Assembly: GCA_021555075.1 (NCBI GenBank)
Contig: JAKGBX010000001.1
Span: 1,798,001 to 1,862,000 of the forward strand
Direction: 5' to 3'
Source of the DNA: Rhodobacteraceae bacterium LMO-JJ12
Lineage (GTDB): Bacteria; Pseudomonadota; Alphaproteobacteria; Rhodobacterales; Rhodobacteraceae
DNA: 64,000 nucleotides
Shown here: positions 34,595 to 42,886 of the stretch, in pieces
Position numbering within the stretch: position 1 is the stretch's first letter
Layout of the letters: each line of letters begins with the position of its first letter
The notes under the pieces: generated by a model
Told to the model about the DNA's origin: nothing
Databases searched by the model: none
The model's input: only the letters and a program-made list of their open reading frames with translations
Position numbers and translations under genes: made by a program

Positions 34595-36204
34595 TGACGA
34601 TGAAAGACGCATGGAAGGCCGTAAGGGGCGAAGCAGCAAAGGCCAAATCACGGCGGATTCTCGATCTCTTCGACGATCCGAGACGAGCCCAAGAGTTTTC
34701 GCTGCGTGCTTGTGATATGCTGTTCGACTACTCCAAAACGGCGATTGATACAGGCGCGTTAGACGCGCTTCTTGGTTTGGTCGAGGCTGCGCAGGTCGAA
34801 TCTTGGCGCAGTGCGATGTTTTCCGGCGAAAAGATCAACAGTTCCGAAAACCGGGCTGTTTTGCACACTGCGCTGCGCAATCTCGATGGTGAACTATCGG
34901 TTGATGGTGAGCCAGTTATGCCCGAGATTCGCCAGACGTTTGCTCGGATGCAGCATTTTGCCGATGACGTTCGAGGGGGGCGTTTCAGAGGGCAAGGAGG
35001 GATGATCACTGATATCGTGAACATAGGTATCGGTGGGTCCGATTTGGGGCCTGTCATGGCAGTTCGTGCGCTGGCCACTTACTGCGACGGGCCGCGCTGC
35101 CATTTTATTTCGAATATTGACGGGGCTGATGCGGCTGATGCCCTCAAGGGTCTCGATCCAACGACCACGCTGGTAATTGTTGCGTCCAAGAGCTTTTCAA
35201 CCGTCGAGACAATGACAAATGCTGAATCCGTAAGGTCTTGGATGGCGACATCGGTTGAGAACCCTGAGGCGCAATTTGTTGCGTTGGCTTCAAATCCCGA
35301 TCGAACGGCGGCGTTTGGTATCCCGCCCGAGCGTGTGTTCGGTTTTGGTGAGTACATCGGTGGGCGTTATTCTATTTGGGGCCCAATTGGCTTGAGCCTC
35401 ATGCTCGCCATAGGCCCTTCGAAATTTGCAGCGTTTCTGGCGGGCGGTGCAGAGATGGATACGCATTTCAAATCGGCCCCATTGAACGAGAACTTACCCG
35501 TTCTATTGGCGTTGACTGGAATCTGGCATCACCAGGGCTTGGGATATCCGACCCGTGCTGTTCTGCCTTATGAACACCGTTTGTCGCGGCTCCCTGCCTA
35601 CCTTCAACAGCTTGAAATGGAGAGCAATGGCAAGCGAGTTACCAAACAGGGCGACCCGTTGAAGATAGCATCTGCGGCGGTTGTGTGGGGAGAGCCAGGC
35701 ACCAACGGGCAACATGCATTTTACCAACTATTGCATCAAGGAACACAGATCGTACCCTGCGAATTTCTCATCGCAAGGGAGGGTCACGAGAACGAGCTTG
35801 CGCATCATCATCTTCTTTTAAAGGCAAACTGCCTTGCGCAGTCGGAGGCATTGATGTTGGGGCGTGACATCAATGAGGCGCGCAAGAAAGCTGCGGCTTT
35901 GGGGTATTCAGGCGCGGAGTTGGAAATACAAGCTCGTCAAAGGGTGTTTGAAGGGAACCGACCCTCGGTTACGCTCGCCTATCCTCTTCTGACGCCCAAA
36001 ATGCTCGGGCAGATCGTGGCGCTCTATGAACACAGGGTTTTTGTTGAGGGTGTGATCCTTGGAATAAACTCCTTCGATCAATGGGGTGTCGAACTGGGCA
36101 AAGAGCTGGCCGCAACTCTGGAACCTGTGCTGCAAGGGCGCGACCCAGCCGCCGGGAAAGACGGTTCAACACTGGCGCTTGTATCCTATTTGCGAGACGG
36201 TTGA
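34591..36204 (+). CDS. pgi: Glucose-6-phosphate isomerase
   Basis: This enzyme interconverts glucose 6-phosphate and fructose 6-phosphate. The 537-residue protein has NIGIGGSDLGPVMA, SKSFSTVETMTNA, the family signature around GGRYSIWGPIGL, the catalytic Glu-His region (EMESNGKRVT, GTNGQHAFYQLLHQG) and the C-terminal GINSFDQWGVELGK. The ATG at 34591 overlaps the pgl stop; two further in-frame Met codons follow closely. Only 3 nt separate its stop from that of the convergent exonuclease gene. Confidence 0.96.
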   Translation: MMTMKDAWKAVRGEAAKAKSRRILDLFDDPRRAQEFSLRACDMLFDYSKTAIDTGALDALLGLVEAAQVESWRSAMFSGEKINSSENRAVLHTALRNLDGELSVDGEPVMPEIRQTFARMQHFADDVRGGRFRGQGGMITDIVNIGIGGSDLGPVMAVRALATYCDGPRCHFISNIDGADAADALKGLDPTTTLVIVASKSFSTVETMTNAESVRSWMATSVENPEAQFVALASNPDRTAAFGIPPERVFGFGEYIGGRYSIWGPIGLSLMLAIGPSKFAAFLAGGAEMDTHFKSAPLNENLPVLLALTGIWHHQGLGYPTRAVLPYEHRLSRLPAYLQQLEMESNGKRVTKQGDPLKIASAAVVWGEPGTNGQHAFYQLLHQGTQIVPCEFLIAREGHENELAHHHLLLKANCLAQSEALMLGRDINEARKKAAALGYSGAELEIQARQRVFEGNRPSVTLAYPLLTPKMLGQIVALYEHRVFVEGVILGINSFDQWGVELGKELAATLEPVLQGRDPAAGKDGSTLALVSYLRDG

Positions 36205-36207
36205 AGG

Positions 36208-36987
36208 TCAGGCAGCCAGCTGAACCCAGATGGGAACATGATCGGAGGGCTTCTCCATAGCGCGTGCTTCTTTGTCGATATGACAGGCTTCCAATAGGTC
36301 CGCGCATTGCGGGCTAAGTAGGAAGTGGTCGATCCGGATGCCATCGTTCCTGTTCCAGGCGCCGGCCTGATAGTCCCAGAACGTGTACTGGTTTGGCGAG
36401 GAGGTCTCGGCGCGAAAGGCTTCTGTGAATCCGAGGTTCAGTATACGTCGGAAGGCGGCGCGGCTTTCCGGTCGAGCGAGTGCGTCATCTTGCCATGCTT
36501 CGGGGCGGGCTGCGTCTTCCTCCTGGGGAATGATGTTGTAATCGCCCGCGATCAAGACGGGCATTTCGCTATCTAAGAGTGTTTGCGCATATGAATGCAG
36601 TCGCTCCATCCATTTGAGCTTGTAGTCGTATTTCGGCCCGGGTGCCGGATTTCCATTTGGCAGATAAAGTGCACAAAGTCGAATTGCACAATCACCGACT
36701 ACAGTCGCCTCAATCCAGCGCGCCTGTTGGTCGTCTTCATCGCCGGGGAGACCGTGACTGATATCTTCGAGCGGTAACTTCGACAGTATCGCAACACCGT
36801 TGAAGGATTTCTGCCCATGAGTTTCAACGGTATAGCCCATGTCTTCGAAATGGCCGCGCGGAAAATTCTCGTCGACTGATTTTATCTCTTGCAGCAACGC
36901 TACGTCGGGCTGGGCCTCTTCGAGCCATTTCGTGAGCGTTTCAATCCGGGCCTTGATGCCGTTGATATTGAATGTTGCGATCTTCAT
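36208..36987 (-). CDS. xth: Exodeoxyribonuclease III (AP endonuclease family)
   Basis: This base-excision repair nuclease has 259 residues. MKIATFNINGIKARIETL opens the fold, with metal-binding Asn and Glu in FNING and VALLQEIKS. VIAGDYNIIPQEEDAARP carries the catalytic Asp and Asn, and the C-terminal PSDHVPIWVQL carries the Asp-His pair. The start at 36987 has AGGAGAGG 3 nt upstream; a longer frame to 37047 is rejected. In alphaproteobacteria several ExoIII-like proteins coexist, so exact substrate preference is not certain. Confidence 0.92.
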   Translation of the reverse strand: MKIATFNINGIKARIETLTKWLEEAQPDVALLQEIKSVDENFPRGHFEDMGYTVETHGQKSFNGVAILSKLPLEDISHGLPGDEDDQQARWIEATVVGDCAIRLCALYLPNGNPAPGPKYDYKLKWMERLHSYAQTLLDSEMPVLIAGDYNIIPQEEDAARPEAWQDDALARPESRAAFRRILNLGFTEAFRAETSSPNQYTFWDYQAGAWNRNDGIRIDHFLLSPQCADLLEACHIDKEARAMEKPSDHVPIWVQLAA

Positions 36988-37231
36988 CTGCCTCTCCTTT
37001 TCTTCGGTTCTAACATAGTTGCCGCCATCGCGCACTGCGCCAATCAAACGCCTGTCGATGCTCGGTTTTGGTAAACGATTCGGCGGTTTCGGAAGGCGAT
37101 TGGCCTTAATGTGGCCCGATTTCTCTGGAAGCTCGGTTCAGTGTCACGATTTTTTTTCGGAAAACTCGCGGGGTAAATATCATAATATCAATGGTTTATC
37201 CCGGCGCAGAGAGTATTGCATTCACCTAAAA

Positions 37232-37276
37232 CACGTTAAAGGAGAATATTAGTGTTTGAAAAACACGCATAACGTG
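37232..37276 (+). promoter_or_regulatory. Nested hairpin leader with strong RBS and 6-codon ORF
   Basis: An outer inverted repeat (CACGTTA 37232-37238, TAACGTG 37270-37276) encloses an AAAGGAG ribosome-binding site. Seven nt after it is the six-codon frame GTGTTTGAAAAACACGCA-TAA (37252-37272). Inside that frame is a perfect inner hairpin, GTGTTT-GAA-AAACAC. The array lies about 40 bp upstream of the repeat-protein start. It may be a translated leader, a regulatory RNA fold or an operator. The structure is seen; the role is inferred. The rest of 36988-37314 is AT-rich upstream region with no gene. Confidence 0.4.
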
Positions 37277-37314
37277 CAAACTGAAATAGCAACTAGCCAC
37301 TTGGGAGAAAGATC

Positions 37315-37821
37315 ATGACTGCACTTCGTAAAACAATCGAAAGCTTCGGCGAAAACGCCTCTGTGAGAGGCCATGAAAGCACCAGCATTCATGGCGGCGA
37401 CGGGGTTTGCATGTTTTCTTCGGGCGCCGCCCCGACCCGCGCGCAAACGTTGAACAGCGGCGAAGGTGTTGAGATGTTCAGTTCCGGAGCCGCGCCGATC
37501 GCCACAACGAACGTGGCGACAGGCGATGTCGTCGAAGCGTTCTCGTCTGGAGCAGCCCCCACCAGAAGCAGTGATGCAGTTTCGGGAGATACAGTCGAGG
37601 CATTTTCATCCGGCGCAGCGCCGACTGTTGCCGGCGATTCAATCACCGGCGACTCGGTTGAAGCCTTCTCGTCAGGGGCATCTCCGATGGCGACACGCGA
37701 CGCAACCTCAGGGGAGGGGGTCGAGATGTTCAGCTCTGGTGCCGCTCCTACAACAAGTAGCGAATTGATGACTGGCGAAGCTGTTGAGGCATTTTCATCC
37801 GGGCGCAGCTCCCAAAGCTGA
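37315..37821 (+). CDS. Repeat protein with 21-residue GxxVExFSSGAAP units
   Basis: This 168-residue protein as read begins with a leader of about 28 residues (MTALRKTIESFGENASVRGH...). Seven copies of a unit with exact 21-residue period follow. The invariant core is V-E/C-M/A-F-S-S-G-A-A/S-P, with Phe at residues 34, 55, 76, 97, 118, 139 and 160. The spacer is variable, Thr/Ser/Asp-rich and ends in G-E/D. The reading frame breaks in the seventh unit: a run of three G at 37801-37803 should be two. Removing one G restores AAPKAESEAIDGDATQ and an eighth MFSSGA unit (Phe 181, period kept), ending at TGA 37871-37873. Either this strain has a frameshift or the base is a sequencing error. GGGAGAAAGATC precedes the ATG. 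Not assigned to any family with certainty. The shape resembles a multi-core precursor peptide or a repetitive surface protein without a signal peptide. Confidence 0.75.
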   Translation: MTALRKTIESFGENASVRGHESTSIHGGDGVCMFSSGAAPTRAQTLNSGEGVEMFSSGAAPIATTNVATGDVVEAFSSGAAPTRSSDAVSGDTVEAFSSGAAPTVAGDSITGDSVEAFSSGASPMATRDATSGEGVEMFSSGAAPTTSSELMTGEAVEAFSSGRSSQS

Positions 37822-37873
37822 GAGCGAAGCGATTGATGGTGACGCGACACAAATGTTCAGTTCAGGCGCCTGA
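37408..37873 (+). repeat. Tandem 63-bp coding repeats
   Basis: Seven degenerate 63-bp units and a terminal partial unit lie within the repeat gene. Their TTC/TTT Phe codons are at 37414, 37477, 37540, 37603, 37666, 37729, 37792 and, one base out of frame, 37856. Nucleotide divergence is highest at synonymous positions and in the spacers while the FSSGAAP core stays fixed, which points to selection on the protein. Confidence 0.85.
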
Positions 37874-37936
37874 TCGCAGCGATATCACCACGAGACGGGG
37901 CGTTTGCTTGCCCGCATCACCAGAAGGATCATCCTA

Positions 37937-39010
37937 ATGTCGAATATCGTGCACCTGAATGTCCCGTCTCGGAAACAACGTGAGGCCGAACGCCACACCG
38001 CCTTGCTGCGCAGTTTTGCGCAGCATCGCCGATTTGGTGATGATGTATTCTGGCTAAAGGAGAACGCCGAGCTTCTCAACATTTTGGAAAGCACGGGCAC
38101 TCGGCTTGAGCGAGATGCATTGAGCGCGCATGACGGATTTTATGCGCAGGTCGAGAAAAGGTTAGGCTTTTTCCCGCAATACTATCGGTTCCTTTTGTCA
38201 ATCTGTCTGGATCTGGAAGACCTTGGAATGGAGGGCAACAAGGGCGAGTCACTGGTCGCTTGGGTGGCCGAACAGGGAATGGCAGAAGCGGAATTGTCTG
38301 ATTTGCAACGCGGAGAGGCGCGTCGGTTGATGCAACGCCGCGGTCACGATCCGCTGCGAAATGATACCGGTCTGGATGATCGTTTGCGCAAGTTCATCTC
38401 GCGGTCTGCGACCTTTGCCATGCCCAACAAAAAAGCCGCCTATGAGCTTACCCATACGATCTTTTATCTGAGTGAATATGGGCGCACAGATCCTTTGCTG
38501 GGCGAAAAAGTGCGTGAGAGCCTCGATTTTGCAGGCACTTTGGCATTTCTTGATCAAAACGCTGATCTTCTGTCAGAAATCTGCATCGCCATGGGGTATA
38601 GTGGTTTCACGCCGCCACAGATCTGGGAAAGCTGGTTGGAACGACACACCCGTTGTTTCACAGTGGAAAGTGGACCTGCAACCAGCACTCATGACGACTA
38701 TCACGAATTTTTTGTTTGCAACTGGTTCCTGGCCGACACGGGGCGTGACGCCTTCACCAAAGACTTTTCTATGGAACGCATGGCGTTTCACCGGCCAGAC
38801 ACTGGGTTTGGGCCGTTGCGGGAAATTTCGGAATGCATGTTTCGCCTTGATAATCGTCGCTGCGACGATTGGGAGCAAATGCGCCCAGTTCTAGCAGAGG
38901 CGCTCTCTGGGGAAGCGCATGAGCTTCTGACACAGGCTGAAAACGCCAGCCAAAGTTTTGGGGCATTCTTTGCAGGTTTTGCGCGTATCGATCTCAGAGG
39001 GGCGATGTAG
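37937..39010 (+). CDS. Protein of unknown function in the repeat-peptide cassette
   Basis: This 357-residue protein is predicted to be soluble; I do not recognise it. The ATG at 37937 begins MSNIVHLNVPSRKQREAERH; an upstream TTG start is less likely. The sequence is helical with many aromatic and charged residues. Possible metal ligands cluster in THTIFYLSEYG, RHTRCFTVE, THDDYHEFFVCNWFLAD and ECMFRLDNRRCDDWE, a His/Asp/Glu/Cys-rich C-terminal half. It could be an enzyme acting on the neighbouring repeat protein, but this rests only on position. Its TAG shares one base with the GTG of the transporter gene, so the two are tightly coupled. Confidence 0.7.
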   Translation: MSNIVHLNVPSRKQREAERHTALLRSFAQHRRFGDDVFWLKENAELLNILESTGTRLERDALSAHDGFYAQVEKRLGFFPQYYRFLLSICLDLEDLGMEGNKGESLVAWVAEQGMAEAELSDLQRGEARRLMQRRGHDPLRNDTGLDDRLRKFISRSATFAMPNKKAAYELTHTIFYLSEYGRTDPLLGEKVRESLDFAGTLAFLDQNADLLSEICIAMGYSGFTPPQIWESWLERHTRCFTVESGPATSTHDDYHEFFVCNWFLADTGRDAFTKDFSMERMAFHRPDTGFGPLREISECMFRLDNRRCDDWEQMRPVLAEALSGEAHELLTQAENASQSFGAFFAGFARIDLRGAM

Positions 39011-39885
39011 TGAGAGCCCTACTTACAGGCGGAGCAGGTCTGATTTTGCTCTATACGGGGCTTATTGCATTGGCGGATGCGATTACTAAAGATCTTGCCG
39101 CACTCTACGATGCCCCGCAGATGTATGCCATATCAGGTCTCGTTGTGGTCAGCTTGTGCCTGCTCGCGGCCGGGATGAAATCGACACGCGGCAGTCTCAA
39201 GACGTCATGCCCTCTTGCCATGGGTATGCGTGCATGTGCGACGGTTCTGGCCACGATCTGCTTCTTTCTGGCATTTCGGCATTTGCCGTTTGCTCAAGTT
39301 TTCTTGTTCATCGGGTTGATGCCGCTTTTTGCAGCCCTGATGGCGGGCCCGGTATTGGGAGAAAGTGTATCGACAACGTCTTGGGGAGCGTTGGCGGCCG
39401 GGTTCGTTGGGGTTTTGTGTCTATTCCCACAGGGCTTTAGTGAGGTCTCTTTCGGCCATCTTGCGGCCTTCCTCGCTGCGTTCTTTGGGACAGTTTCCAT
39501 TGTCCTGTCGCGCTTGATCGGTCGCCATGATGCACAGGGGCTGGCGCAAGTGTTTTATCCCAACCTTGCATTGCTTGTCATAATGGGACTGGCTGCGCCG
39601 TTTTTCTGGCAGCCTATGCCGGTGGCTGATCTTGTCTGGGCCGGTTTGTATGGTGTCGTGCTATTTGTTGCGCGCTGGCTGCTTGTCATCGCGTTGCGCG
39701 ATCTGGCGGCTCATGCTGCGACATCGCTGATGAAGCTGCAATTTGTATGGATGGTGCTGATCGGGGCTGCGGTGTTTGGTGAATGGCCCGCAGCGAACAC
39801 CTACTTGGGCGTGAGTATTGTTGTCGGTTCTGGGCTTTTGCTGGTCTACGAAGATCAATTCCGCCGCGCACCTTCGCGTGCTTGA
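39010..39885 (+). CDS. DMT-superfamily (EamA) transporter
   Basis: This 291-residue protein has about ten hydrophobic helices arranged as two EamA repeats. The first is ALLTGGAGLILLYTGLIALA through ALMAGPVLGESVSTTSWGAL, and the second AAFLAAFFGTVSIVLSRLIG through FGEWPAANTYLGVSIVVGS. The E-x(n)-W/P pattern at the end of each repeat is typical. DMT proteins usually export amino acids, metabolites or drugs; no substrate can be read. The start is GTG at 39010, overlapping the previous stop by one base. Context suggests export of a product related to the upstream genes. Confidence 0.82.
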   Translation: MRALLTGGAGLILLYTGLIALADAITKDLAALYDAPQMYAISGLVVVSLCLLAAGMKSTRGSLKTSCPLAMGMRACATVLATICFFLAFRHLPFAQVFLFIGLMPLFAALMAGPVLGESVSTTSWGALAAGFVGVLCLFPQGFSEVSFGHLAAFLAAFFGTVSIVLSRLIGRHDAQGLAQVFYPNLALLVIMGLAAPFFWQPMPVADLVWAGLYGVVLFVARWLLVIALRDLAAHAATSLMKLQFVWMVLIGAAVFGEWPAANTYLGVSIVVGSGLLLVYEDQFRRAPSRA

Positions 39886-39886
39886 T

Positions 39887-40210
39887 TTACATGGAAAACG
39901 ATGTGCCGCATCCACAAGAGCTTGAGGCATTGGGGTTTTCGATTACAAAACGCGCGCCTATCAACTCTTCTGTAAAATCGATTGTCGCGCCCGACAGGAA
40001 GGGAAGGGACACCGTGTCGACGACGACTTTCTCACCATGACCTTCAAGAACAAGGTCTTCGATGGTCGGCGCATCAAGCTTGATTTCGTACTGAAACCCG
40101 GAACACCCGCCGCCTTCAACGGCAACGCGCAAGGCCTGACCTTCCTTGGCAGCACCAATCTCGGACAAGCGTTCGAAAGCACGGTTGGTCACTCTTGGCG
40201 GTAGTTGCAT
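39887..40210 (-). CDS. erpA: ErpA-like A-type iron-sulfur carrier
   Basis: This 107-residue HesB/IscA-fold protein passes Fe-S clusters to apo-targets. The three conserved cysteines are present: one in GGGCSGFQY and two in SSCGCGTSF. It has the LPPRVTNRAFERL N-terminus and the FVIENPNA lead-in. IscA and SufA are close alternatives, and ErpA is preferred for its length and solo location. The start at 40210 follows GGAG at good spacing; an ATG 36 nt upstream is less likely. It ends 1 nt from the convergent transporter stop. Confidence 0.85.
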   Translation of the reverse strand: MQLPPRVTNRAFERLSEIGAAKEGQALRVAVEGGGCSGFQYEIKLDAPTIEDLVLEGHGEKVVVDTVSLPFLSGATIDFTEELIGARFVIENPNASSSCGCGTSFSM

Positions 40211-40293
40211 GTTGAGTCTCCGGGTCGGTTTTACAGACGTCGTCAATACAATATAGGTGGTGGTGACAGAACGGGCAAGAACAGGCAGAAATC

Positions 40294-41439
40294 ATGATGC
40301 ACGGCCTCGCCGCATATGCGACCGATCCGGCAAAAAGCCGCGGCAGGCTTTACGCCGAGCCGGAAAGCACCTTTCGATCCGCGTTTCAACGAGATCGTGA
40401 CAGGATCATCCATTCTTCCGCCTTCCGGCGATTGAAGCATAAGACACAGGTTTTCATTGAGCATGAGGGCGACTATTTTCGTACCCGACTGACCCATTCG
40501 ATCGAGGTCGCACAGGTAGCGCGCACGATTGCACGCGCACTTGCTCTTGACGTCGAACTAACCGAGGCCGTGGCCCTTGCGCATGATCTGGGGCATACGC
40601 CCTTTGGTCATACCGGCGAAGAAGCGCTCGATGCCTTGATGGCGCCATTTGGCGGATTTGATCACAATGCCCAAGCAGTGCGGATCGTCACTTCGCTCGA
40701 GCGTCATTATGCCGAGTGGGACGGGCTCAACCTGACCTGGGAGACGTTGGAAGGGATTGCCAAGCATAATGGGCCCGTCGTTGGTTGCGTGCCTTATGCC
40801 TTGGCAGATTACAACGCAGTGCATGATCTGGAACTCAGCAGCCATTCGGGCGCCGAGGCGCAGGTGGCCGCGCTGGCGGATGATATTGCCTACAACAATC
40901 ATGATCTGCACGACGGGTTGCGTGCCGGGCTGTTCAGTATTGATGAGATTGCACAATTACCAATACTGTCGGAGTGCTTCTCGATCGTAAATCGACGCTA
41001 TCCCACGCTCGAGCCAGACCGTTGCCAGCACGAAGCCCTACGGCGGTTCTTCGGGATATTGGTCGAAGACGTTATCCGTGTTAGCCGCAAGAACCTGACG
41101 ATTCTGGCCGCTGCAAGCGTGGAAGACATCCGAGGGGCGGGGCGTATGGTCATACAGTTTTCGCCAGAACTTTGGGCCGATCTCAAAGTGATCCGGGCGT
41201 TCTTGTTTGAACGAATGTATCGCGCGCCGAGTGTGATTGAGATGCGCAGCAAGGTCACCGGCGTTGTGCAGGATCTGTTTCCGCTCTATTTGGCGCAACC
41301 AGAATTATTGCCCGTTCAGTGGGGTAAGGATGTGAAAAAGGCGGAGAACGAACAGGAATTGGCGCGCCTTGTGGCCGATTATATCAGTGGAATGACAGAT
41401 AGGTTTGCTCTGCAGCAGCATGAACGGCTCTGTATGTGA
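40294..41439 (+). CDS. dgt: dGTP triphosphohydrolase-like protein
   Basis: This HD-domain enzyme hydrolyses dGTP or other dNTPs to the nucleoside and triphosphate. The 381-residue protein has the substrate motif IHSSAFRRLKHKTQVF and the HD residues in LTHSIEVAQVAR and AHDLGHTPFGHTGEEAL. A further metal ligand lies in DDIAYNNHDLHDGLR. It belongs to the shorter alphaproteobacterial-type Dgt-like group. Divergent from erpA and convergent with ssb across a terminator. The last segment (ELARLVADYISGMTDRFALQ) is typical of the family. Confidence 0.93.
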   Translation: MMHGLAAYATDPAKSRGRLYAEPESTFRSAFQRDRDRIIHSSAFRRLKHKTQVFIEHEGDYFRTRLTHSIEVAQVARTIARALALDVELTEAVALAHDLGHTPFGHTGEEALDALMAPFGGFDHNAQAVRIVTSLERHYAEWDGLNLTWETLEGIAKHNGPVVGCVPYALADYNAVHDLELSSHSGAEAQVAALADDIAYNNHDLHDGLRAGLFSIDEIAQLPILSECFSIVNRRYPTLEPDRCQHEALRRFFGILVEDVIRVSRKNLTILAAASVEDIRGAGRMVIQFSPELWADLKVIRAFLFERMYRAPSVIEMRSKVTGVVQDLFPLYLAQPELLPVQWGKDVKKAENEQELARLVADYISGMTDRFALQQHERLCM

Positions 41440-41493
41440 CCTGTTCGTTGAACCATCCCGGACGAGCGCCCCGTGTTCGCGAGGACTTGACTG

Positions 41494-41526
41494 AAAAAGG
41501 CCACCCGAATGGGGTGGCCTTTGTTC
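41494..41526. terminator. Bidirectional intrinsic terminator between dgt and ssb
   Basis: AAAAAGGCCACCC-gaatg-GGGTGGCCTTTGTT has an 8-bp perfect GC-rich stem with A-run on the left and T-run on the right. It would stop both dgt on the plus strand and ssb on the minus strand. Confidence 0.85.
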
Positions 41527-41547
41527 TGAACCGGATATGTCGTTGGC

Positions 41548-42051
41548 TCAGAACGGAATCTCGTCGTCATAATCCTTGGCAGGTTGGCTTTGACTGCTGC
41601 CACCTTGGTTGTTGTCCGGGCCGCTGTCGTATCCACCGCCATAGTCGCCACCTGACGATGATCCGCCACCATAGCCACCACCACCACTACCGCCTCCGTC
41701 GCGCCCGTCAAGCATGACGAGGGTGCCGTTGAAGCCTGACAAGACAACCTCAGTCGAATAGCGGTCCTGACCAGACTGGTCCTGCCATTTGCGGGTCTGA
41801 AGCTGACCCTCAATATAGACCTTGGAACCTTTGCGCAGATATTGCTCGGCGACTCGCGCGAGCCCTTCCGAGAAGATGGCCACCGAATGCCATTCTGTTT
41901 TTTCTCGTCGTTCACCTGTGGCGCGATCTTTCCAAGTCTCGGATGTTGCAATGCGCAGGTTGCACACCTTGCCGCCATTCTGGAAGGTTCGCACCTCGGG
42001 GTCACGACCGAGATTGCCAACCAAAATTACCTTATTTACAGAGCCGGCCAT
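41548..42051 (-). CDS. ssb: Single-stranded DNA-binding protein
   Basis: This SSB tetramer subunit has 167 residues. The OB-fold N-terminus is [20 protein letters not shown], with [18 protein letters not shown] and [17 protein letters not shown] following. A long Gly/Ser-rich flexible linker comes next, and the acidic tail DYDDEIPF is the docking site for replication and repair partners. The start at the second of two adjacent Met codons fits the family; GAGGAGAG lies upstream. A longer frame to 42270 is rejected. Divergent from the lytic transglycosylase. Confidence 0.96.
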   Translation of the reverse strand: MAGSVNKVILVGNLGRDPEVRTFQNGGKVCNLRIATSETWKDRATGERREKTEWHSVAIFSEGLARVAEQYLRKGSKVYIEGQLQTRKWQDQSGQDRYSTEVVLSGFNGTLVMLDGRDGGGSGGGGYGGGSSSGGDYGGGYDSGPDNNQGGSSQSQPAKDYDDEIPF

Positions 42052-42275
42052 CATGCTCTCCTCTAGAAGCCCAAAAAACACATTGCGTTGGTTACACCAT
42101 CCCAAATGAGTGAAGGAAAGCTTAAAATTTTGGAAAATTTGTTGAGAACCTCTGCTTGGGCCATTCGGCGGGGCCAGAAACCAGCGTTTGCAAACCCTAT
42201 GACATCCTTTGTCTGGAATAACCGGAAAGAATCTATATACAGTATCGCAACGCATTTTGTGGGGCTTCATTAGAC

Positions 42276-42863
42276 ATGCGTCATTTTTTAGTTCTGGTGG
42301 CTACAGTGGCCTTGATCGTGCCGGTCTCGGCGCAGGCTGATATGTTCTCGACCAAACAGCGATCCAAGCTCTTTAAGTCGCAGACCAAGGTTCTCGATAC
42401 GCGGGCGCGAAGCCAGTACAACACGTCTGTGCGTTTGCAGCCTGCTGCGGTCAATACGCCGACAAAGTGGGGCAGCTCGAAGACCTATAATGGTCGCTAC
42501 AAAGGGCCATATATGAGCATGGCCAAAGCGGCGGCGGCGCGTCATGGGGTGCCAGAGGATCTTTTCTTGCGGCTGGTGCAGCAGGAATCCGGTTGGAAGG
42601 TGACAGCGAAATCGCACAAAGGCGCGATCGGGTTGGCGCAATTGATGCCGGGAACCGCACGTAAGCTTGGTGTAAACCCGCACGATCCTTATGAAAATCT
42701 GGATGGTGGTGCGCGCTATCTGAGCCAGCAGTTCCGCAAGTTCAAATCCTGGCGGTTGGCGCTTGCTGCGTATAATGCCGGGCCGGGGGCTGTCGAGAAA
42801 TATGGCGGCGTTCCGCCCTATAATGAGACACGCAACTACGTGAAGGTGATCTGGGGGAGCTGA
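42276..42863 (+). CDS. Lytic transglycosylase (SLT domain)
   Basis: This 195-residue exported protein has a signal peptide ([21 protein letters not shown]) and a C-terminal lysozyme-like SLT domain. The domain is marked by the catalytic Glu in RLVQQESGW (about residue 110), [17 protein letters not shown] and [20 protein letters not shown], with final [12 protein letters not shown]. It cleaves peptidoglycan glycan strands to 1,6-anhydro-MurNAc products; these are the substrates of AnmK encoded at 30.2 kb, a pathway link rather than an operon link. A palindromic GC-rich stem overlaps its stop codon. Confidence 0.9.
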   Translation: MRHFLVLVATVALIVPVSAQADMFSTKQRSKLFKSQTKVLDTRARSQYNTSVRLQPAAVNTPTKWGSSKTYNGRYKGPYMSMAKAAAARHGVPEDLFLRLVQQESGWKVTAKSHKGAIGLAQLMPGTARKLGVNPHDPYENLDGGARYLSQQFRKFKSWRLALAAYNAGPGAVEKYGGVPPYNETRNYVKVIWGS

Positions 42864-42886
42864 TCAGCCCCCCCCCAATCTGTGCA

